Of a stretch of 64,000 bases of DNA, positions 21,145 through 33,331 are shown piece after piece. The stretch's first letter is position 1, and each line of letters opens with the position of its first letter. Position numbers and translations under genes: made by a program. The notes below the pieces were generated by a model. The model was given only the letters and a program-made list of their open reading frames with translations. It was not told the origin of the DNA and searched no databases. The DNA comes from Phytophthora quininea (Eukaryota; Oomycota; Peronosporomycetes; Peronosporales; Peronosporaceae): contig JAAVTG010000614.1 in assembly GCA_011947345.1 (NCBI GenBank), positions 558,001 through 622,000 of the forward strand, in the 5' to 3' direction.

Positions 21145-22613
21145 ATGGCGCTGCTTCGACTGTCGTCCCGCTCGCGATTGCCGCTGCGACTGCAGCAGCA
21201 CGCGCGCTGCCTGACCACCCACGGCCACCCGTTCCAGTTCGAGTCCCGCCATGAGTACATGGACTACCTGGAGGCTCACCAGAGCCGCCTGCCTTGGGGC
21301 TTCTCGGTGGCCACCACGCAGTTCTCTTTGTCCCGCAGGAGGCGCCCCACCTGCCGGCCAAGATGACCATGACGCTCATCAAACCTGCCAAACCCACGCC
21401 GCTCTTCGCCGCCGTGTTCACGCAGAACGCCTTCCCCGGGGCGCCGGTCATTGTGGGCCGCAAACGCTTGCAGGACGAAAAGCTGGGCGCCATCCTCATC
21501 AACAACAAGATCTCCAACGTTTGCGCCAGCGGCGGCGGCGTGGCAGATGCTGAGGAGGTCTGTGACGGCCTGGCCAAGCACCTGCGACTGGACGCGGACG
21601 CCAAAGTGCTGCCTTGCTCCACGGGCGTCATTGGCTGGCGGATCCCCGTGGACTCGATGATCAGCAATCTCCCTAAACTGGTTGCCAACCTGCAGACTGA
21701 GTCGGTGCTGCCTGCTGCTGAAGGCATCATGACGACGGATCTGTACCCCAAGATCCGCTCGGTGGATGTCTGTGGCGGCCGCATCGTCGGTATCGCTAAA
21801 GGAGCAGGCATGGTGGAGCCCAATTTGGCTACCATGTTGTCCTATATTCTTACGGACCTGTCGGTGCCTCGCGACTTGCTGCGGGAGCTGCTGAAGGAGG
21901 TGGTGACGGACACGTACAACGCGTTGAGTGTCGACACGGACCAGAGCACGTCGGACACGGTGGTGATGGTATCGTCCGACCAGATCCCTTTCGATATGAA
22001 GCAGCTGGAAGAGCTTAAAGCAGCGCTGCATGAAGTGTGCCTTGGACTGAGCGAGGACATTGTGCGCAACGGTGAGGGGCGCACCACGTCATCCGAGTGC
22101 GTGTGCAGGGCGCCGTGTCCAAGGAGATGGCCAAGGGAGTTGGTAAGTCTATTGTGAACTCGCCCCTGCTGAAATGTGCCGTCGCTGGCAACGACCCCAA
22201 CGTCGGCCGTATCGTCATGGCTGTGGGCAAGTACATGGGTCTGCACCACAAGGACGTCAACATCCAACGTCGCATGAAGATCCGCATGGGCGGCGTCACC
22301 ATCTTTGAGAATGGCGAGATGGTGCTGAACGACGACATCGAAGCGAAGCTGGTCAAGCACATGCGCGACGCGATGCTGATCGAGCCCACTCGTGGTGGCC
22401 TCGACGCCAGCTCGCACAACTTCCCGCCGCACGGAAAGTTTGTCGAGGTCAGTGCTTTTGCTTTGTGTGCTTATGTATGAAATTCTTACATTTGTTTTTA
22501 TTTGCATTTTGCAGATGGAGATCGATCTTGGCGTGGGATCCGAGGAGACGCAGGTGCTAGGCATCGACCTTACGCACGAGTACGTTGCGATCAACGCGGA
22601 CTACCGATCGTAG
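21145..22613 (+). CDS. argJ: Glutamate N-acetyltransferase / ornithine acetyltransferase, mitochondrial
   Basis: ArgJ-family enzyme of the cyclic arginine pathway: it transfers acetyl from N-acetylornithine to glutamate. The N-terminus [20 protein letters not shown] is basic and Ser/Leu-rich, a typical mitochondrial presequence. Conserved parts include [49 protein letters not shown] and the self-cleavage region [10 protein letters not shown], where the Thr becomes the nucleophile after cleavage into two chains. The C-terminal [14 protein letters not shown] and [11 protein letters not shown] are also typical. A 67-nt intron (22448-22514) is phase 0. Two one-base deletions, near 21330 in a T run and near 22078 in a G run, break the frame but leave the protein otherwise complete. 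Confidence 0.94.
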
Positions 22614-22821
22614 AGCAGAGCAGGCTAGACATGGTCTTATCCATATACACAGCGAATTGATCCGGTCTCCCCTCTTCAAGAACAAGCGGATGCTGCAGTG
22701 TTGCAGTACCAAGCCACTGGCAGTACAACACAAATGATATTTGCCGCTTCTCACCATTCTTCAGTGCTTTAAGTCTATCTGTTGTAGCTTGTGTTTATTT
22801 TCTGTGTGGGAATTAGTTTCT

Positions 22822-25455
22822 TCAGCTTTGCAACTCGTGGTGGAACAGTCCTGACATGAGTTGCATTCGACGTCGCACTCGGTCGCTGTCTGTAAATGCT
22901 TGACGTAGAATCTGTTCAAGTCTCGCTTCTTCAATGCCGCGGAAGTATGAACGGAACCCATCGCGCGTCTTGAGCTGACTGTGCTTTTCGCAAAATCTGG
23001 ACAAGGTGCTGGTCGGTCTCGTGGTTCGCTGGACCAAGTGCTAACTTGTGTTTTTGCTGCAGCTGTTGGCGTACAGGTGAGTGCTGTTGCTGGTTACCAG
23101 AACTACGTTGGTCTTCGTTGACCTCGCTAACATTTCTTGCGCTATTTGGTGGAGTGGAAGTGCGAGGAGACAGACAGTCCTGCTGAAGACTGGCGATGTT
23201 CAGGACGGCGGTGTCTTCTGCGTCGTATTCCATTTCGTCGCGCCACTTGTCGATGGCATTCAAACTCTCCGCCACGTTGAAAAACGCCGTCTTTGGCACT
23301 AACCTCGGACTATTGGATTCCACGGCAACCAAGCAGCCATTCAACCTACAGATAACACCAAAAGAGTGAACATGTTGGACAAATGGACCTGGCAAATGAA
23401 GGCAATACTCACGGCTACTTACTCATCGTCGGAGTCACTGTCGCTCGAGTTGTCGTGAGATTTCCTGGCTAGAGAACGTTCTCGCTGTTGCTTGCTGGAC
23501 AATGAAGATGGAATGTGGCGTTTGGCAGTGGTAATGTCAACGGTGGAGGAGAGCGCCTCCAAATTCCAATCACGATCTCGACCGAGGGCCTTTTCTCCAC
23601 TAGAAGCGGTGGTGAAGATACCACGGGAAGTTTTCTTCGGTGAACATGGTCGCTTGTCTTCCTCGACACCGTCCAGGATGAGGATGTCGACTCCTGGAGT
23701 ACTAGTTCGTGACGAAGTCAACGCACGTTGCAATGGGCCTCCTCGAGAGCTAGGACGTGGCGGACCATTTTTCTTGACAGATGCCGTCTCCACGAACGCT
23801 TCACGGACATTTGCGCCGTTGCGCAGAACCCCAGCGGGTGTTCTAGGCCGGCGCTCAACGTTGGCTCGAAGAGCTGCGGTGTCACCAGGGTGCCGCCAAC
23901 GCTCCCCTTCCGCCGTGACCGATTGGAACTGGATTCGTCGTTCAGTTTTAACAACTCCGTGATAGCATCACGGGGAACGCCAACTTGAGACGCTCCAGCG
24001 CTTTCGATCTGCCATGCCTTCAACTCGTCAAGAATGGCGTCCCGCGATTTATGTTTGTCTGCGTCGATCTCTTTGGCACGGTCGAGGGTATCTGTAATGG
24101 AAACTCTTCTTGCTGGCGTTTTGGGACGGTCTAACATTCCATGACTTGATGGAGGACGAACATCAGAAGTAGCTGTCGGGCTTCGGACTTGGTCTCCACC
24201 TTCCGTCTCGTAGCGATGGCGTCGCAAAGCGCTCGAAACGTTGCCAGCAAACACGATATCTGTTCCATGGGTGAGGCGGCTGCCTGAATCATCGTTGGAC
24301 TCCGGCGTTAGACCTGAAAGGCTGGAAGTGCTGGAAGATGCAGACAAGGGACGGAAGTTGCTTGCATCGTTCAGACCTGGCACACCCTTGCACTGAGGTA
24401 AATTCCCATACTCAACTTCGACTGTTCTGCGATGTTTGAGAATCGCAGCGTCGATCTCTTCATCGGAAAGTTTGGCTCGTTCACCTGCAGAGAAAGTTTT
24501 GTCGTCAAGCGACGTCAATTGCGGCACGAAATTCGCGATAATCTGGCGATATCTCTCAACATTTTCCACCGGGTTTCCTGCCAAGTTAAGCGCCGTCAAC
24601 TGCGGACAAAACGCTGGCAAAACCAAAGAATTAGCACCATTGAACAACATCGTAAAAGAAACACAAACTACGCACCCAATTGCTCGATCTGCCCGATGTC
24701 TTCAACTCTGTTACCTTCCAAATCCACAACTCGAAGCTCCTCGTGCATCGTCAGGGGCGAAATATCGCTGATGTTGTTGTGCTGCAAGTACAGCTCCTGC
24801 AGATTGGTCAATGCGCCAATACCGTCAAGGTCGGAGATCTGGCAATGCAACGCCCACAGCACACGAAGAGAACGTAGCGACGTCCCCAGATCCCGAAAGC
24901 TACCAAGACAGCTCTGTTGCAGTCGTAGCTGCTGTAGCGAAGGCAGCAGCTCTCCAATCACTTCAACCGACTGCTTGGTCGAGTCGACCGATATCTGCAG
25001 CGACGTGACTCGCGTAAGGTCTTGACAGCCTGACAGTTGCTTCTGCAAGACGAATCTAGTGGTTAGTCCTACCATTATCATCTCTTCAAAAAGGAACTTC
25101 ATTGCGTTACCAGTTTCTCTTCCGTGATGTCGTCGAATGGATTATCTTGCTGGGATTTCTCCGGCTCCGTGTCACCTCCACGGTTCGCCGTCATCGGTGA
25201 CAACAATCCTGACGCACTTGAGTTTAAACCGACCGAAGGAACGGGCGTCGGGTTGCAATCCTTCGGTAGAGTGCGAATGAGGAAACTCGTCTTGATGTCT
25301 CCAGGCTTGGGACCCGCTGCAATCGGTTTACGCTTCACTCCTGTTGGTATTGCTGCCGCGCGTGCATCCATCTCGAGGCGAAGATCACCTACGTCCAACG
25401 ACGCCACCGAGGCCATGACTACTCCAAAGTTCTGCAGTAACAGCTCAAATTCCAC
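22822..25455 (-). CDS. LRRC56-like leucine-rich-repeat protein
   Basis: Orthologue-like to LRRC56, a protein needed for transport or assembly of axonemal dynein arms. Exon 1 (25455-25111) is Pro/Ser-rich. Exon 2 (25042-24676) carries the diagnostic repeats, with SFRDLGTSLRSLRVLW, ISDLDGIGALTNLQELYL, HNNISDISPL and VVDLEGNRVEDIGQI. Exon 3 (24613-23423) starts with the last repeat (LTALNLAGNPVENVERYR) and an LRR cap, then a long Ser-rich region. Exon 4 starts at 23345. Introns of 68, 62 and 77 nt keep phase. Single-base breaks occur near 23880 and 23000, and the exact C-terminus (22822) is uncertain. The start could also be the methionine at 25416. Its presence points to motile flagella. Confidence 0.85.
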
Positions 25456-25527
25456 GGCAACTATTTTTACGGAAAGCCTATTTTCGTCTACAATGTACCC
25501 AAAATATTGCCCATTTCACAATAAGAA

Positions 25528-27187
25528 ATGGTGGACGAGCAGTCGCAAGCGCCGATGAGACTCGCGCCGTCTGCTGGTGCCGCTCGAGCCCCCAAAGCCG
25601 ACAAGAGCAAGGCGGAGACACATGGGAAGCCGTCGCTGGTGTTCCTGCGGCTTAAACGCAAGCGCACGGACGACCCTATGGACACGTTGGTCGTGCACAG
25701 TCAGCCGTCCACCAAGCGGAAGCACCGAGCGGACGAGCGGACGGAACCATCCACCGATCCGAACAAACTGCTGCAGGCCTTCACGAAACTATCAACCACC
25801 GAGAAGCGATTCGTGTTCAAGCACATTGACACTATGGAGGAGTTGGCGCCTGGCCGCGCTAAATGGACCGACAGATTGAAGCGCAAAGCGCGTTCACTTA
25901 AAGACGAGCGGGCGGAGATCTTAGCCAAGAAACAGATCGCTCCAGTGTTCCAGAAAGACCCCACAGCCTCCAAACACACAGAAGTGAGGATGCAGCAGCA
26001 GCAGAGTCGATCCAGAGCAAGACGCAAACAAGAAATGCAAAAGGCGAGAGGACTGCCGGCAGTGGAGATCAAGGAAAAGCAGACGATGGAGCTGCACGGC
26101 ATCCGAGTCGTGGACTTGCAGGTCGCATCTACTGGACCTGCCAGCTCCAGTACAGAGCCCCAAACAACAGAGAAGAGTAGTACAGACATTGTGACGGTGA
26201 ACGGAGCTCGACTAAAGCCCACGCGCGTGCTGAACCCACACGAGCGTGAGCTGGATGAAGCCATTTGGCTGGCCTTCCGGGAGAACGATTTCTCCCGGTT
26301 TTCCAGATTGTTAATGCGCGCAGACCGGAGCTGCGAGTGGACCCCATGCAGTTTCAACGCCCGGCTGATGGAGGTACTGCTCTGATGGCGGCAGCGCTGC
26401 ATGGGCGCAGCGATGTGATCGAAGTGTTGCTACGCTCTGGGACGACCAGTGTCCTCCAACACGACTGGGAGGATGCCACTGCAGCGATGTTTGCCAAACG
26501 AGGAGGCCACGTGAATGTGGAGACCGCTTTATTAGCGTGTGAAGAAGCAGAGCACGAAAAAGACTACGTCTACGATGTCTACTGTGTCGATCTGTCGGCC
26601 AGAGATGAACAGGAGAGTACGGGTGATGGAGCCACTAGCTCTGAGGATGACTCCGAGTCTGTCAATGCGGCCATGCCCGTAGTAACGTTGAGTTCGGAAG
26701 TGCATCGGTGGCTCGCAGAAGAACCGAGTGATGAGGTGGAGGAGTATATGCTGGAGTCGGACATCGATAGCAACGAAGAACTCGACGGGTACGCATGCTT
26801 GTATAGATACCCATGGGACCGCTGAAAGCGCGTGACGACGAAGCACGTGGCCGATCTAAAGATCATAATGCTGAGAGATGGCGGACTGCTGACGAGGTGG
26901 CTGCCTGGGTTTGATTTGACACATTCTTTTGTGTGTGCTTTGCATGGGATGCAGATTGAGCGAGGACTCGAACGATGAGGACAATGCGGCGAATGATTAT
27001 CCGGATGAAGAGTCATCGGATGAGTCCGTGGCCGACAGTGAAGACCTGGACGAGGTATGCCAAGTGCCAACTCACTCCAAAGTTGAATACTACTGAGCTT
27101 GTCTTTGTGTTGGCGTAGATTGGAGCACGTCGAAGATGGGGACGCATCGAAGACGACGGCACGGAGCGGGACGAGTTCGACTACTAA
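25528..27187 (+). CDS. Iwr1/SLC7A6OS-type protein with inserted ankyrin repeats
   Basis: The N-terminus PSLVFLRLKRKRTDDPMDTL and the element KDYVYDVYCVD match the Iwr1 family (SLC7A6OS in animals), which escorts assembled RNA polymerase II into the nucleus. The acidic tail NDYPDEESSDESVADSEDL fits too. Between them lie ankyrin-like repeats (about 26240-26560: LDEAIWLAFRENDFSRF, GGTALMAAALHGRSDVIEVL, DATAAMFAKRGGHVNVE) not known to me in this family. The frame shifts by one lost base near 26312 and probably again near 26815. Introns are likely at about 26895-26960 (boundaries uncertain) and 27055-27119 (GTATGC...CGTAG). The gene ends ...RDEFDY. It faces LRRC56 across about 72 bp. Confidence 0.8.
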
Positions 27188-27368
27188 TTGGGCTGTCATG
27201 GCGATCAATTCTTAGTACATGCGTGATTTCCGTTACGAGTATTTCCGACGTCAAGCATCGACTATGGTGCAAAATGGGAAGGCGTTTTTCAAATGGATCT
27301 GGTCTTGTCTTTCATAACTTATTCGAACGATCGATAAAATGCAGCGACAGGGACGATCACGATAACCT

Positions 27369-28213
27369 CTAAAGTGCGTACACGGCGTCATCGCACAGGC
27401 CATAGACGTCCAGCTCTGCGTTGTTCACAAGGACCTCCAGCTCGCACTTCGAAAGCGACTCGGTGCCGTCCAAGTCCTCCAGGATCGAAAATACGTCCGA
27501 TTCGCCCAGCAGATCCGACGGCGAGCAGTCACAGTCACCATCTACCTCGGTCGACGAGGTCGTGGCGTCCCAGTCCAGCTCCAGCAACTCGACGGCGTCC
27601 AGCGACTCCAGCACCAGCGACTCCTTGCGCTCGACGTCAGTGATGAGGTCAGCCGAACCCACACTCCAAACAGAATCAAATACGGCTGTGCACGCATCGA
27701 AGCTCAATCCATCGCCAGACAGCAGTCCAGGTCGTCGACGGCAGCCACGATCACCTTCTGCTTCTTTGCCGCGATAGCCTTTACTGCGTCGGTGCGACAG
27801 CGCTTGGTCGACGATAGCACTGGCGTCGTGGCGGTGGCGGCGGCGGCGGCGGCGGTGGTGGTCTTCTTCCTCATCTGCCTCGCCAACGCAGCCAACGCAG
27901 CCAACTCTGACGGCCGGCACCGCCGAAGCACCTCGTGGCTGAACGTCGCCACGCTCGCGCGCGTCTTGGTCCACTTGTGGAAGCCGAAGTTGTTGAGCTG
28001 CCGCTGAAAGCTGGAGAACTTGGTGTGCTTGAAGTACCTGGCCAGCACCTCGCGCTCCAGGCGGCTGACGTCGTGGACCTGGAAGTGGGTCCCGTCAGCC
28101 GACCACGACAGGATGCGCGGGTCTTCGGTCTGCAGCATGGCGTAGAGCGTTCGAACGAATGGAGGCACGTCGGCGGAGACGTTTGCGTGTGAAGTCTTGT
28201 GGTAGGTAGTCAT
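27369..28213 (-). CDS. HSF-type DNA-binding protein, array copy 1
   Basis: Starts MTTYHKTSHANVSADVPPFV at 28213. The HSF DNA-binding domain covers residues about 15-115: PPFVRTLYAMLQTEDPRIL, YFKHTKFSSFQRQLNNFGF and KWTKTRASVATFSHEVL. An alanine/threonine run and a basic nuclear-signal-like AAKKQKV follow. The first frame stops at 27704 (169 residues). An acidic C-terminal region with ELLELDWDATTSS and DVFSILEDLDGTE continues in the next frame to 27369, so the ancestral product was probably about 280 residues. No long heptad-repeat trimerisation region is seen, unlike the seven-exon HSF. Confidence 0.85.
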
Positions 28214-28539
28214 GGCTGGTAGTGCTTGTTGAGATGGAAGATGTTTGCGAGTGAGTCTCGTTGGTGGTGGTCGCGCTCCTGTCGCGGTGGTGTGTTGTGT
28301 GTTGTTTGGATCTCAAGCCCGATTGTGTTGTGTGTGGGACTGTCGGGCGCGCTCGATGCGACAGAAGTCTCGACGATATTTGAGCGGGATGAGGGCTAGA
28401 GTAGCTGCTGGTTTCCCCAACCAGGTTGGGTCTCTCCACGCGGCGAATACCGTTGTATCTGTCGATAACAGGTGTTGGAATTCTGCAAGAATGCAGCTGA
28501 TGAAGACGTTCCTGTCGAACAAATGCCTTAGCCTTGACC

Positions 28540-29070
28540 ATGTGTTTGTATCTTTACTTTTTAACAGTTGAAAGTACTTTAGCGTCGAGGTCGGTTGGAG
28601 GTCCGAGGTCCGAGGAATGGGAAATCAATCTACAGCTCCTCGCTGAGCCGAATGCACCGTGCAAGCTTTGGTGCGTCTGAAAGAGATGTTGCTTGGATCC
28701 TTTTGCTAGTCGCTACTTGTACAGAAAAAACGAGCATGTAGACGAAGTTTCACAAAAAGGACAGTGTTTGGCCATCGAGATAAGATACTTTTTTCCAACG
28801 TCGTATTTACCTGCGTCACCCGACGATGGCGATGCGCGGCAGGCTGCATCGACTGCTAATCAAGGTTCATTGTTCGGGACGGACACTGGTAGGCGCAGTC
28901 ATTCATTAGTCCGCCTTCCCAACAGCTTCAACTCAAATACCTCTTTCGATGGTAGGTAGTAATAAGCAGGCGTGCTTTGTTTATTCATAAGCTATTATCG
29001 ATACGACTTCAACAACACTAAAACTACTTGACATAACATGAAATAGCGGGAAGCCGCGTTCGTCCAAGCG
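28540..29070. other. Array spacer, no gene
   Basis: The spacer (repeated at about 30245-30775 and 31950-32480) has a small internal repeat GAGGTCCGAGGTCCGAGG and A/T-rich stretches. Short frames inside it are not conserved between copies because of indels in A and T runs, so I see no coding function. Confidence 0.5.
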
Positions 29071-29074
29071 ACAT

Positions 29075-29916
29075 CTACAGTGCGTACACGGCGTCATCGC
29101 ACAGGCCAAAGGCGTCCAGCTCTGCGTTGTTCACAAGGACCTCCAGCTCGCACTTCGAAAGCGACTCGGTGCCATCCAAGTCCTCCAGGATCGAAAATAC
29201 GTCCGATTCGCCCAGCAGATCCGACGGCGAGCAGTCACAGTCACCATCTACCTCGGTCGACGAGGTCGTGGCGTCCCAGTCCAGCTCCAGCAACTCGACG
29301 GCGTCCAGCGACTCCAGCACCAGCGACTCCTTGCGCTCGACGTCAGTGATGAGGTCAGCCGAACCCACACTCCAAACAGAATCAAATACGGCTGTGCACG
29401 CATCGAAGCTCAATCCATCGCCAGACAGCAGTCCAGGTCGTCGACGGCAGCCACGATCACCTTCTGCTTCTTTGCCGCGATAGCCTTTACTGCGTCGGTG
29501 CGACAGCGCTTGGTCGACGATAGCACTGGCGTCGTGGCGGTGGCGGCGGCGGCGGCGGTGGTGGTCTTCTTCCTCATCTGCCTCGCCAACGCAGCCAACG
29601 CAGCCAACTCTGACGGCCGGCACCGCCGAAGCACCTCGTGGCTGAACGTCGCCACGCTCGCGCGCGTCTTGGTCCACTTGTGGAAGCCGAAGTTGTTGAG
29701 CTGCCGCTGGAAGCTGGAGAACTTGGTGTGCTTGAAGTACCTGGCCAGCACCTCGCGCTCCAGGCGGCTGACGTCGTGGACCTGGAAGTGGGTCCCGTCA
29801 GCCGACCACGACAGGATGCGCGGGTCTTCGGTCTGCAGCATGGCGTAGAGCGTTCGAACGAATGGAGGCACGTCGGCGGAGACGTTTGCGTGTGAAGTCT
29901 TGTGGTAGGTAGTCAT
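29075..29916 (-). CDS. HSF-type DNA-binding protein, array copy 2
   Basis: Nearly identical to copy 1. It has one fewer alanine codon in the Ala run (168 residues to the first stop at 29410) and one conservative difference in the acidic tail (ELDAFGLCDD instead of ELDVYGLCDD). It carries the same frame break between the basic segment and the acidic tail. Confidence 0.85.
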
Positions 29917-30779
29917 GGCTGGTAGTGCTTGTTGAGATGGAAGATGTTTGCGAGTGAGTCTCGTTGGTGGTGGTCGCGCTCCTGTCGCGGTGGTGTGTTG
30001 TGTGTTGTTTGGATCTCAAGCCCGATTGTGTTGTGTGTGGGACTGTCGGGCGCGCTCGATGCGACAGAAGTCTCGACGATATTTGAGCGGGATGAGGGCT
30101 AGAGTAGCTGCTGGTTTCCCCAACCAGGTTGGGTCTCTCCACGCGGCGAATATCGTTGTATCTGTCTCGATAACAGGTGTTGGAACTCTGCAAGAATGCA
30201 GCTGATGAAGACGTTCCTGTCGAACAAATGCCTTAGCCTTGACCATGTGTTTGTATCTTTACTTTTTAACAGTTGAAAGTACTTTAGCGTCGAGGTCGGT
30301 TGGAGGTCCGAGGTCCGAGGAATGGGAAATCAATCTACAGCTCCTCGCTGAGCCGAATGCACCGTGCAAGCTTTGGTGCGTCTGAAAGAGATGTTGCTTG
30401 GATCCTTTTGCTAGTCGCTACTTGTACAGAAAAAACGAGCATGTAGACGAAGTTTCACAAAAGGACAGTGTTTGGCCATCGAGATAAGATACTTTTTTTC
30501 CAACGTCGTATTTACCTGCGTCACCCGACGATGGCGATGCGCGGCAGGCTGCATCGACTGCTAATCAAGGTTCATTGTTCGGGACGGACACTGGTAGGCG
30601 CAGTCATTCATTAGTCCGCCTTCCCAACAGCTTCAACTCAAATACCTCTTTCGATGGTAGGTAGTAATAAGCAGGCGTGCTTTGTTTATTCATAAGCTAT
30701 TATCGATACGACTTCAACAACACTAAAACTACTTGACATAACATGAAATAGCGGGAAGCCGCGTTCGTCCAAGCGACAT

Positions 30780-31624
30780 CTACAGTGCGTACACGGCGTC
30801 ATCGCACAGGCCATAGACGTCCAGCTCTGCGTTGTTCACAAGGACCTCCAGCTCGCACTTCGAAAGCGACTCGGTGCCGTCCAAGTCCTCCAGGATCGAA
30901 AATACGTCCGATTCGCCCAGCAGATCCGACGGCGAGCAGTCACAGTCACCATCTACCTCGGTCGACGAGGTCGTGGCGTCCCAGTCCAGCTCCAGCAACT
31001 CGACGGCGTCCAGCGACTCCAGCACCAGCGACTCCTTGCGCTCGACGTCAGTGATGAGGTCAGCCGAACCCACACTCCAAACAGAATCAAATACGGCTGT
31101 GCACGCATCGAAGCTCAATCCATCGCCAGACAGCAGTCCAGGTCGTCGACGGCAGCCACGATCACCTTCTGCTTCTTTGCCGCGATAGCCTTTACTGCGT
31201 CGGTGCGACAGCGCTTGGTCGACGATAGCACTGGCGTCGTGGCGGTGGCGGCGGCGGCGGCGGCGGTGGTGGTCTTCTTCCTCATCTGCCTCGCCAACGC
31301 AGCCAACGCAGCCAACTCTGACGGCCGGCACCGCCGAAGCACCTCGTGGCTGAACGTCGCCACGCTCGCGCGCGTCTTGGTCCACTTGTGGAAGCCGAAG
31401 TTGTTGAGCTGCCGCTGAAAGCTGGAGAACTTGGTGTGCTTGAAGTACCTGGCCAGCACCTCGCGCTCCAGGCGGCTGACGTCGTGGACCTGGAAGTGGG
31501 TCCCGTCAGCCGACCACGACAGGATGCGCGGGTCTTCGGTCTGCAGCATGGCGTAGAGCGTTCGAACGAATGGAGGCACGTCGGCGGAGACGTTTGCGTG
31601 TGAAGTCTTGTGGTAGGTAGTCAT
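30780..31624 (-). CDS. HSF-type DNA-binding protein, array copy 3
   Basis: The predicted protein segments match copy 1, including the frame break. The upstream region differs from copy 1 at a few positions (for example TATCGTTGTATCTGTCTCG instead of TACCGTTGTATCTGTCG). This upstream variant is shared with copies 2 and 4. Confidence 0.85.
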
Positions 31625-32486
31625 GGCTGGTAGTGCTTGTTGAGATGGAAGATGTTTGCGAGTGAGTCTCGTTGGTGGTGGTCGCGCTCCTGTCGCGGTG
31701 GTGTGTTGTGTGTTGTTTGGATCTCAAGCCCGATTGTGTTGTGTGTGGGACTGTCGGGCGCGCTCGATGCGACAGAAGTCTCGACGATATTTGAGCGGGA
31801 TGAGGGCTAGAGTAGCTGCTGGTTTCCCCAACCAGGTTGGGTCTCTCCACGCGGCGAATATCGTTGTATCTGTCTCGATAACAGGTGTTGGAACTCTGCA
31901 AGAATGCAGCTGATGAAGACGTTCCTGTCGAACAAATGCCTTAGCCTTGACCATGTGTTTGTATCTTTACTTTTTAACAGTTGAAAGTACTTTAGCGTCG
32001 AGGTCGGTTGGAGGTCCGAGGTCCGAGGAATGGGAAATCAATCTACAGCTCCTCGCTGAGCCGAATGCACCGTGCAAGCTTTGGTGCGTCTGAAAGAGAT
32101 GTTGCTTGGATCCTTTTGCTAGTCGCTACTTGTACAGAAAAAACGAGCATGTAGACGAAGTTTCACAAAAGGACAGTGTTTGGCCATCGAGATAAGATAC
32201 TTTTTTCCAACGTCGTATTTACCTGCGTCACCCGACGATGGCGATGCGCGGCAGGCTGCATCGACTGCTAATCAAGGTTCATTGTTCGGGACGGACACTG
32301 GTAGGCGCAGTCATTCATTAGTCCGCCTTCCCAACAGCTTCAACTCAAATACCTCTTTCGATGGTAGGTAGTAATAAGCAGGCGTGCTTTGTTTATTCAT
32401 AAGCTATTATCGATACGACTTCAACAACACTAAAACTACTTGACATAACATGAAATAGCGGGAAGCCGCGTTCGTCCAAGCGACAT

Positions 32487-33331
32487 CTACAGTGCGTACA
32501 CGGCGTCATCGCACAGGCCATAGACGTCCAGCTCTGCGTTGTTCACAAGGACCTCCAGCTCGCACTTCGAAAGCGACTCGGTGCCGTCCAAGTCCTCCAG
32601 GATCGAAAATACGTCCGATTCGCCCAGCAGATCCGACGGCGAGCAGTCACAGTCACCATCTACCTCGGTCGACGAGGTCGTGGCGTCCCAGTCCAGCTCC
32701 AGCAACTCGACGGCGTCCAGCGACTCCAGCACCAGCGACTCCTTGCGCTCGACGTCAGTGATGAGGTCAGCCGAACCCACACTCCAAACAGAATCAAATA
32801 CGGCTGTGCACGCATCGAAGCTCAATCCATCGCCAGACAGCAGTCCAGGTCGTCGACGGCAGCCACGATCACCTTCTGCTTCTTTGCCGCGATAGCCTTT
32901 ACTGCGTCGGTGCGACAGCGCTTGGTCGACGATAGCACTGGCGTCGTGGCGGTGGCGGCGGCGGCGGCGGCGGTGGTGGTCTTCTTCCTCATCTGCCTCG
33001 CCAACGCAGCCAACGCAGCCAACTCTGACGGCCGGCACCGCCGAAGCACCTCGTGGCTGAACGTCGCCACGCTCGCGCGCGTCTTGGTCCACTTGTGGAA
33101 GCCGAAGTTGTTGAGCTGCCGCTGAAAGCTGGAGAACTTGGTGTGCTTGAAGTACCTGGCCAGCACCTCGCGCTCCAGGCGGCTGACGTCGTGGACCTGG
33201 AAGTGGGTCCCGTCAGCCGACCACGACAGGATGCGCGGGTCTTCGGTCTGCAGCATGGCGTAGAGCGTTCGAACGAATGGAGGCACGTCGGCGGAGACGT
33301 TTGCGTGTGAAGTCTTGTGGTAGGTAGTCAT
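32487..33331 (-). CDS. HSF-type DNA-binding protein, array copy 4 (edge copy)
   Basis: Same predicted segments as copies 1 and 3. Homology to the other units stops about 320 bp upstream of its start codon (at 33649), so it has different distal upstream sequence and could be regulated differently. Confidence 0.85.

Noticed and set aside
28245..28571. Plus-strand ORF upstream of the array HSF genes (also 29948, 31656, 33363)
   Set aside because: It overlaps the 5' leader of the HSF genes on the other strand, varies between copies, and has no recognisable protein features.
28693..28959. Small ORF in the HSF array spacer
   Set aside because: It is broken by indels in A and T runs in other units although the units are otherwise almost identical, so there is no sign of coding constraint.
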